Assembly: GCA_023251415.1 (NCBI GenBank)
Contig: JAHEYX010000065.1
Coordinates: 1 to 11,272 of the forward strand
DNA: 11,272 nt
From: Chitinophagales bacterium
GTDB taxonomy: Bacteria; Bacteroidota; Bacteroidia; Chitinophagales; CAIODY01
Direction: 5' to 3'
Shown here: positions 6,325-11,272 of the stretch, one piece after another
Position numbering within the stretch: the first letter of the stretch is position 1
Layout: the number at the start of each line of letters is the position of its first letter
Translations under genes and position numbers: made by a program
The notes under the pieces: generated by a model
Databases searched by the model: none
The model's input: only the letters and a program-made list of their open reading frames with translations
What the model was told of the DNA's origin: nothing

Positions 6325-7350
6325 CTATTCTTCCCAAACTTTAGTGCCTTCGCTGCAATTGGCGCATATGTCAATTTCTTTGCGAGAGCGTGTTATGGCT
6401 TTTCTAAACTCGACATAAGCTTCACTGTTCCAAATCGTTTTAAACGACTGCCCTTTTAAATCGCCCAAACGATGTGTCGCGTCTTTATCGAAACAACAAG
6501 GCACCACTAAACCGTCCCAAGTTATAACACAAGCGTGCCATAACTTCCAGCAATGATTAGCGAGTTTGTTTTTGATGGTATAGGTTCCATCCGCTTGTGG
6601 GGTATAACGCGAATATTTATCAATAGTTGGGATTAGCGGATTGCCATTTTCATAATCATAAATCTGTGCCGTTTTAAACCGCACTTCGTCTACACCAATT
6701 TCTTTTGCTAAACGCTTTACGTCTTCAATTTGATGTTCATTTGGTTTAACCACCAAAAATTGAAAGAAGATAAACGGCGTTTGGCTTTTTAATTCTTTCT
6801 TCCATTTCACCACATTGCGTGCCCCTTCCAATACTTTTTCCAATTTACCTCCTATACGGTATTGTTCATACACGTCTTGTGTTGTTCCGTCGATTGAAAT
6901 AATTAAACGATCAAGTCCGCTTTCGATGGTTCTTTTAGCGTTTTCATCGTTTAAATAATGGGCGTTGGTAGAAGTGGCGGTATATATTTTTTTCGAAGCG
7001 GCATATTTCACCATCTCTAAAAAATCGGGATTCAAATACGGCTCGCCTTGGAAATAAAATATCAAATACAATAAATCAGGAGCTAACTCATCGATGGTTT
7101 GCTTGAAAAAGTTGTTTTGAAGCATTCCGGTTGGTCGTGTAAACGCACGCAAACCACTAGGGCACTCGGGACAACGAAGGTTACAACTGGTAGTAGGCTC
7201 AAATGAAATACTTAAAGGGAGTCCCCATTGAATGGGTTTGTTGAACAGGCGGGTAAGGTAAAAACTGCTCAACACTTTGGTACCGTTCCAAACGCGGCGT
7301 GGCGTTAGTTTAGCAAACAAATTCAGGGTATCCGGCCAATTAAAATTCAT
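6325..7350 (-). CDS. radical SAM protein with C-terminal SPASM-type cluster domain
   Basis: 341 residues. The radical SAM core has the [4Fe-4S] motif C-x3-C-x2-C at C56, C60 and C63, followed by QGEP (101-104), the SAM-amino-group GGEP-type motif, and ISIDG (151-155). The C-terminal part holds extra cysteines C267, C274, C285, C286, C329 and C332. Together with the WDG..VPCC.D and LGDLK...IW blocks (278-307) these define a SPASM-type domain that binds auxiliary iron-sulfur clusters. The block CPECPSGLRAFTRPTG (60-75) is one I associate with a widespread Bacteroidota family without assigned substrate. SPASM enzymes act on peptides, proteins or small molecules; nothing here names the substrate, and no precursor-peptide gene is visible nearby. 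It converges on the polysaccharide pair with only 15 nt between stops. A consensus -7 box lies 5 nt before the ATG, and no later ATG before codon 76 is usable. Confidence 0.9.
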   Translation of the reverse strand: MNFNWPDTLNLFAKLTPRRVWNGTKVLSSFYLTRLFNKPIQWGLPLSISFEPTTSCNLRCPECPSGLRAFTRPTGMLQNNFFKQTIDELAPDLLYLIFYFQGEPYLNPDFLEMVKYAASKKIYTATSTNAHYLNDENAKRTIESGLDRLIISIDGTTQDVYEQYRIGGKLEKVLEGARNVVKWKKELKSQTPFIFFQFLVVKPNEHQIEDVKRLAKEIGVDEVRFKTAQIYDYENGNPLIPTIDKYSRYTPQADGTYTIKNKLANHCWKLWHACVITWDGLVVPCCFDKDATHRLGDLKGQSFKTIWNSEAYVEFRKAITRSRKEIDICANCSEGTKVWEE

Positions 7351-7355
7351 CAGCG

Positions 7356-7363
7356 CAAAAGTA
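7356..7363 (-). promoter_or_regulatory. putative -7 promoter element of the radical SAM gene
   Basis: The minus strand reads TACTTTTG, a perfect match to TAnnTTTG. Only 5 nt separate it from the ATG at 7350, so transcription from this box would start at or within a base or two of the start codon, giving a leaderless or nearly leaderless mRNA. The corresponding -33 region (about 7383-7387) does not match the consensus. Confidence 0.5.
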
Positions 7364-7383
7364 GGGAAATACTGCTATTTCCC
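7364..7383. promoter_or_regulatory. perfect 8-bp dyad next to the radical SAM -7 box
   Basis: GGGAAATA (7364-7371) and TATTTCCC (7376-7383) form a perfect inverted repeat around a CTGC spacer. On the minus strand it lies after the type IX cargo gene and directly before the -7 box of the radical SAM gene. As RNA it could be a weak terminator of the upstream gene (it is followed by TACTTTTG, a poor T-tract). As DNA it sits between the -33 and -7 positions, where an operator would block polymerase. I cannot decide between the two. Confidence 0.45.
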
Positions 7384-7419
7384 ATGCTTTCGGCTATTTT
7401 TATATAAAAGGTATCTTGG

Positions 7420-8175
7420 TTATTTGCTGATAACAAGGCGTTGAACCATAAACTCACGACCACATTGCAAATAGATCATATAAACTCCACCGGCTTGTAA
7501 ATGCAAATCGGCGGCGTTACGAGCTAAATTGGAAACGTTGGGTTGTAGGGTTTCGGTATAAACGGTTTGCCCAAGAGCATTGACAATACGCAATTGCGCG
7601 GTGTTTTTCAATAGGGCACTGTTCATATAAATGCTGGCATCACTCGTGGCAGGTGACGGATAAATATGAAATGCTTTTGCGACATCCGGGGTATTCGGAA
7701 TATAGGCTGCAATATCATATAAAAAGAAGGTTATCTTATAGAAATTGTTTAAGCTGTCTTGCTCACCCGGAGCTGTTTTGGGCCAAATTACTATTTCATT
7801 ATTACCGGCGGCTTTAAACGGCGGGTTGTTTAAGGTTATAGGGATTGTAAAACTTAAACTGTCGCCGGCATTCATGTGCCCCGAAGTTCCATTGCTAAAC
7901 GGCAAAATTAGAGTTGGCACCAAAGCAAAACCCGGAACAGCATTCGTGAACGAATCTTCGAATAAGTAAAACGTAAACTTATGATCGGCATAGGTAAACG
8001 AATCAGTTCCGATATTCATCAAACCAAAGCTAAGGTTAGCCGTATTTCCAAGGCTATCGGCTTGTGGAAATGTAACAGCACCAATCACCAAATCGGGATG
8101 TATTTGAGCCGAAACTTTAGTGCTAATCGCTCCGTTAAGGACGAAGCAAAACAGCAATACCAATAATTTTTTCAT
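7420..8175 (-). CDS. small secreted protein with type IX secretion sorting domain
   Basis: 251 residues when started at the ATG at 8175. An upstream in-frame ATG at 8274 would add 33 residues in front of a clear signal peptide and overlap the divergent gene, so I reject it. The signal peptide is residues 1-24 (KK, hydrophobic core, cut after SAQ). The middle part (about 28-155) begins PDLVIG and continues with an NTANLSFGLMNIG segment, resembling a CARDB-like Ig fold found in surface proteins. The C-terminal part (about 168-251) is a Por/type A sorting domain: IYPSPA (171-176; the usual YPNP has Ser for Asn), a beta-rich stretch with LGQTVY (201-206), AGGVY (228-232) and a short basic tail. 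It should cross the inner membrane by Sec and the outer membrane by the type IX system. Its ligand or activity is unknown. Confidence 0.88.
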   Translation of the reverse strand: MKKLLVLLFCFVLNGAISTKVSAQIHPDLVIGAVTFPQADSLGNTANLSFGLMNIGTDSFTYADHKFTFYLFEDSFTNAVPGFALVPTLILPFSNGTSGHMNAGDSLSFTIPITLNNPPFKAAGNNEIVIWPKTAPGEQDSLNNFYKITFFLYDIAAYIPNTPDVAKAFHIYPSPATSDASIYMNSALLKNTAQLRIVNALGQTVYTETLQPNVSNLARNAADLHLQAGGVYMIYLQCGREFMVQRLVISK

Positions 8176-8195
8176 AGTCGCAGGATTTAATAACT

Positions 8196-8203
8196 CAAAA
8201 TTA
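8196..8203 (-). promoter_or_regulatory. putative -7 promoter element of the type IX cargo gene
   Basis: The minus strand reads TAATTTTG, a perfect TAnnTTTG match, 20 nt upstream of the ATG at 8175. A T-run about 19-21 bp further upstream is a one-mismatch fit to the -33 TTTG. Its position also supports the 8175 start, because an 8274 start would place the promoter inside the coding region. Confidence 0.5.
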
Positions 8204-8228
8204 ATTAATACCACTAAATAAAAAAGTG

Positions 8229-8236
8229 TAATTTTA
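8229..8236 (+). promoter_or_regulatory. possible -7 element of the helical-repeat gene
   Basis: TAATTTTA fits TAnnTTTG except at the last base and lies 29 nt before the ATG at 8266, back to back with the minus-strand promoter of the type IX cargo gene. No -33 match is visible and the region is very AT-rich, so this is weak. Confidence 0.25.
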
Positions 8237-8265
8237 TTTTTTCTTACAAGTTCAACTTTACAAAA

Positions 8266-9774
8266 ATGAATCATTTGTCGGACATCATTCTGCCCTTAAG
8301 CAAGGAAGAGGCGCGTACATACAAGTTATTTACAGAGCGATTGAATTTCGAAAAAAGTGACCGTAAAATTTTACAATTATTTGATTTCATACGAAGCGGA
8401 ACCTATGAAGAAAAAGATGATGCCTTAGTGGTTAAACTCTTTGGCACTGCCAATTACAATGCGTATTACCGTTTAAAAAACAGATTGGTAGATGATGTGG
8501 AGCGTAGTTTATTGATGCATCACTATGACATCGATGAAAAGATTAAAGTGATTAACCAAATCAAATTAGCGAAAATCTTTACGTTTAAAACCCAGTATTT
8601 ACAGGCGGTTAATTATTTAATAGCAGCAGAAAAACAAGCGTTGAAATACGACTACTTTGATTTGTTGAATACCATATATGATGAAATTCTGACAATCTGT
8701 AAACGTTACAACGAACTTGACCCCGAGCCATTCATACTCAAACAAGCCGAAAACTTGAAGAAGTATCAGCTCATCCAACAAAGTAATACCCTCCTCGCTT
8801 CTTTAAATTATCAACTTAAACAAACCAACTTTTCGGGAAAAGATAAGCAAGTTCAACAAGTCATTCAACGCTTATTAAAAAAGCTCAATGCACAACAAGC
8901 CGTATATAAACTGCCGGGTTTGCAACTTCAAATTCACGAATGTGTTCGAAACGGATTGTTGCAGAAAAAAGACTTTCTCAGTTTAGAAAATTATTTAATT
9001 GATTCGTGGCAAACGTTTAATGATGAGAAGTTCTTCAACAAATCAAACACCAATGAAAAGATTGTATTGTTAATATGGATTATTAATGCTTCGTATAAAA
9101 ACAAACATATACACCAACGCTTACCTTACATCAATCAACTCGAAAAAGAACTGAATGAACATGGAAAGGATTACTATAATCGATACGTATGGGCTTATGT
9201 ACAAAGCCGTATGCTGTATTACATCAGTGAAGGAAAATTAAATGAAGCCATCAGTTTATTAAATGCATTCAAAAAAGAAGCGGTGTATAAAGAGCTAACG
9301 CATTATCATTTGAATATTACATTTAACCTGTCGTCGCTGTATTATTATACCGGTCAATTGAACTTAGCCAGCAAAGAATTGACCCCATTATTCAGTAAAA
9401 CCATCTATGCGCAATTGGCCAGTGATTGGAAAATTTCTTTACACTTACTGGATTTAATTTTGCAAAGCGAAGCAGAAGAGTTTAATTATATTGATTATAA
9501 ATTGAAAGAAGTTAAACGAGAATTTGCTAAATCATTGATGCTACCGCAATTTGAGAAGGAGAAGGGCTTTTTACAATTAATCGGTAAAATGAATAAATAC
9601 CAAGATTGGCGGCAACAAAAAGCAGTTCAAACCGCAATTCAAGATTTTATACAATTGTACAAAAACATTGAACCGGGCTCCAATGAAGCCGTTTCCTATG
9701 TGTTGTGGCTGCAATCACGCTTAACGAAAAAGCCGTTTTTTGAATTATTGCAACAAGAACTTCGTCCTACATAA
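8266..9774 (+). CDS. conserved-type helical-repeat (TPR-like) protein of unknown function
   Basis: 502 residues, soluble, with no signal peptide or membrane segment. I cannot assign a function. The sequence is almost wholly predicted alpha-helical, rich in Lys, Leu, Gln, Tyr and Asn, with tandem amphipathic helix pairs such as the segments near 105-140 and 325-385. The latter contains A..LL..F and LYYYTGQL.LA..EL patterns like tetratricopeptide repeats. The N terminus (LPLSKEEARTYKLF, 10-23, followed by an Asp/Lys-rich segment with LFD) resembles large uncharacterised Bacteroidota proteins that I remember beginning with a similar lysine-rich SKSEKRYFKLF block. Such scaffolds usually mediate protein-protein contacts. 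The first ATG, at 8266, is used; no Shine-Dalgarno sequence is seen. It diverges from the type IX cargo gene (90 nt between starts) and is followed 85 nt later by the mannosidase. Confidence 0.85.
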   Translation: MNHLSDIILPLSKEEARTYKLFTERLNFEKSDRKILQLFDFIRSGTYEEKDDALVVKLFGTANYNAYYRLKNRLVDDVERSLLMHHYDIDEKIKVINQIKLAKIFTFKTQYLQAVNYLIAAEKQALKYDYFDLLNTIYDEILTICKRYNELDPEPFILKQAENLKKYQLIQQSNTLLASLNYQLKQTNFSGKDKQVQQVIQRLLKKLNAQQAVYKLPGLQLQIHECVRNGLLQKKDFLSLENYLIDSWQTFNDEKFFNKSNTNEKIVLLIWIINASYKNKHIHQRLPYINQLEKELNEHGKDYYNRYVWAYVQSRMLYYISEGKLNEAISLLNAFKKEAVYKELTHYHLNITFNLSSLYYYTGQLNLASKELTPLFSKTIYAQLASDWKISLHLLDLILQSEAEEFNYIDYKLKEVKREFAKSLMLPQFEKEKGFLQLIGKMNKYQDWRQQKAVQTAIQDFIQLYKNIEPGSNEAVSYVLWLQSRLTKKPFFELLQQELRPT

Positions 9775-9828
9775 AGCTGCTGTCATCCCTCACCAAATTT
9801 CAGTAGCGGCTACAAAATAAATTTACCT

Positions 9829-9836
9829 CATCTTCG
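9829..9836 (+). promoter_or_regulatory. possible -7 element of the GH92 gene
   Basis: CATCTTCG matches TAnnTTTG at six of eight informative and free positions, 23 nt before the ATG at 9860. It is similar to the accB box (TATCTTCG). No good -33 element is seen and the match is marginal. No intrinsic terminator is visible in the 85-nt gap after the helical-repeat gene, so read-through is also possible. Confidence 0.25.
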
Positions 9837-9859
9837 CAAAAACACTATTCATTACAACT

Positions 9860-11272
9860 ATGCGTAAAATTTACAGTTTATTAATTGGAATCAGTATAAG
9901 CCTTAGTGCGTTTTCTCAAGGAACCGATTATGCTGCTTATGTTAATCCGTTTGTGGGTACAGGGGGCCACGGTCATACCTTTCCGGGAGCCACCACGCCT
10001 TTTGGGATGGTACAGCTAAGTCCGGATACCCGTATAGACGGAAGTTGGGACGGTTGCAGCGGATATCATTACAGTGATAGTTTGATTTATGGTTTCAGTC
10101 ATACCCATTTAAGCGGAACAGGTTGCAGTGATTATGGCGACATTGCATTCTTACCTTTATTCAGCACCGGTAAATTAAATGTCGACCAAAAAAGCATAGC
10201 CCGAATAGGCTATACCCATGCCAATGAAACTGCATCAGCCGGTTATTATCAAGTTTTGTTGAACAATAGTGTAAAAGTTGAATTAACCACAACTCCACGT
10301 GTTGGATTGCAACGGTATACCTTTACTAAGGAAGGTAAAGCTTGTATCATCTTAAACCTAAAACATCGCGATGAATTGTTGGAAGGCAGTATTCACCAAC
10401 AAAGTACCACTCATTTTTCCGGTATTCGCCGCAGTAAAGCTTGGGCAACCAACCAAGTGTTGTTTTATGATTTTGAATTAAATGTTGAACCGGAATATAT
10501 ACTGCCATTCAAAGGAACGAATGGCGACGAGAAGCTTTGTTTGTTTTATACTGTTAAAGCAGGCACACAAGTACTTATCAAAACAGGCATTTCGGGAGTG
10601 GATGAAGCCGGAGCGTTGAACAATCGTATCAATGAATTGCCGGGCTGGGATTTTGATGCAGTGCGTACTTCTGCAAAAGCTGCTTGGAACAAGGAATTGG
10701 CAAAAATTGAAGTGAGCACTGAAAAACCAACTAATACAACAGTATTTTATACAGCCTTATACCACTGCATGATTCATCCTTCGCTCTACAGCGATTTCGA
10801 TAACCGGTATCGTGGTCGTGATAACAAAATTCATAGCACAGCCGGCAAGTTTGATTATTATACTGTGTTTAGTTTGTGGGACACCTATCGCGCTTTACAT
10901 CCTTTATTAACGCTCATTGACACCAAACGCACCAATGATTTTATCAATACATTTTTACGTCAATACCAAGAAGGCGGTCGTTTGCCGGTGTGGGAACTGA
11001 GTAGTAATGAAACCGATTGTATGATAGGCTATCACAGCGTTAGTGTTATATGGGATGCATACAATAAAGGCATTCGCGGCTTTGATGCCAATTTAGCTTT
11101 AGAAGCTATGAAGCACAGTGCAATGGAAGAGGAGCGTGGGTTACAAGCTTATAAAGCAAAAGGCTATGTTAGCAGTGAGGACCACAATGAAAGTGTATCA
11201 AGCACACTTGAATTTGCTTATGATGATTGGTGTATAGCACAACTGGCCAAAGCCTTGAATAAAACACAGGAT
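9860..11272 (+). CDS. GH92 family alpha-mannosidase, 5' part (runs off the window)
   Basis: The first 471 codons are visible, with no stop before the edge; family members are usually about 750 residues, so around 60 percent is seen. A signal peptide (1-20, ending AFSQ, no lipobox) predicts periplasmic or secreted location. The N-terminal beta-sandwich domain starts with VNPFVGTGGHGHTFPGATTP (28-47), FGMVQLSPDTR (48-58) and GYHYSDSLIYGFSHTHLSGTG (split as 68-76 and 77-88). The helical catalytic domain shows FSLWDTYRALHPL (337-349), the WELSSNETDCMIGYHS block (378-393) and ESVSSTLEFAYDDWC (444-458), all hallmark GH92 segments. The family consists of Ca2+-dependent inverting exo-alpha-mannosidases acting on mannans or N-glycans. 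Linkage specificity cannot be read here. The general-base Asp pair should lie beyond the window edge. No SusC/SusD-like genes are in view. Confidence 0.95.
   Translation, partial: MRKIYSLLIGISISLSAFSQGTDYAAYVNPFVGTGGHGHTFPGATTPFGMVQLSPDTRIDGSWDGCSGYHYSDSLIYGFSHTHLSGTGCSDYGDIAFLPLFSTGKLNVDQKSIARIGYTHANETASAGYYQVLLNNSVKVELTTTPRVGLQRYTFTKEGKACIILNLKHRDELLEGSIHQQSTTHFSGIRRSKAWATNQVLFYDFELNVEPEYILPFKGTNGDEKLCLFYTVKAGTQVLIKTGISGVDEAGALNNRINELPGWDFDAVRTSAKAAWNKELAKIEVSTEKPTNTTVFYTALYHCMIHPSLYSDFDNRYRGRDNKIHSTAGKFDYYTVFSLWDTYRALHPLLTLIDTKRTNDFINTFLRQYQEGGRLPVWELSSNETDCMIGYHSVSVIWDAYNKGIRGFDANLALEAMKHSAMEEERGLQAYKAKGYVSSEDHNESVSSTLEFAYDDWCIAQLAKALNKTQD

Noticed and set aside
6300..6340. Expected bidirectional terminator between the convergent glycosyltransferase and radical SAM genes
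   Set aside because: Only 15 nt separate the stops, and the only dyad (ACGA/TCGT) is 4 bp. No intrinsic terminator is supported.
8176..8274. N-terminally extended start (ATG at 8274) for the type IX cargo protein
   Set aside because: It would put 33 residues before an excellent signal peptide, overlap the divergent gene start at 8266 and enclose the consensus -7 box at 8196-8203.
9803..9811. Short hairpin GTAG-CGG-CTAC after the helical-repeat gene
   Set aside because: Four base pairs and no T-tract; not a terminator.

Overview
The window looks like chromosome of a Bacteroidota bacterium. The evidence is a secreted protein with a C-terminal type IX secretion (Por) sorting domain, several -7 boxes of the Bacteroidota form TAnnTTTG in place of -35/-10 elements, starts without a clear Shine-Dalgarno sequence, a radical SAM/SPASM protein of a type I associate with this phylum, and a GH92 alpha-mannosidase. 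No tRNA, rRNA, CRISPR array, transposase or phage gene was seen.

Layout. Positions 1-319 hold no gene I can support. Positions 320-2941, minus strand, carry the core-metabolism cluster efp - accB - accC (elongation factor P, biotin carboxyl carrier protein, biotin carboxylase), closed by a strong intrinsic terminator. Promoter-like boxes precede efp and probably accB. Positions 3090-4252, also minus, are a two-gene unit: a MeaB/ArgK-type GTPase (apparent TTG start) and, 2 nt after its stop, a small protein with two CDGSH iron-sulfur motifs. Positions 4331-6309, plus strand, are a translationally coupled pair for surface polysaccharide or lipopolysaccharide: a polytopic O-antigen ligase/polymerase-like protein and a WaaE-like family 2 glycosyltransferase (4-nt ATGA overlap).

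A radical SAM/SPASM enzyme of unknown substrate (6325-7350, minus) converges on that pair. Its start lies only 5 nt from a consensus -7 box that abuts a perfect dyad. Upstream of it, on the same strand, is a small secreted type IX cargo protein (7420-8175). Diverging from that gene is a 502-residue all-helical protein of unknown function (8266-9774, plus), followed by a GH92 alpha-mannosidase (9860 to the window edge, truncated by the window only).

The genes do not form one system. They read as neighbouring units: fatty-acid precursor supply plus translation, methylmalonyl-CoA/cobalamin-type GTPase plus Fe-S protein, surface glycan synthesis, and secreted or glycan-degrading functions. I found no convincing new defence, mobile or RNA system. 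The points most worth a second look are the MeaB-CDGSH coupling, the promoter/dyad/leaderless arrangement of the radical SAM gene, and the uncharacterised helical-repeat protein.
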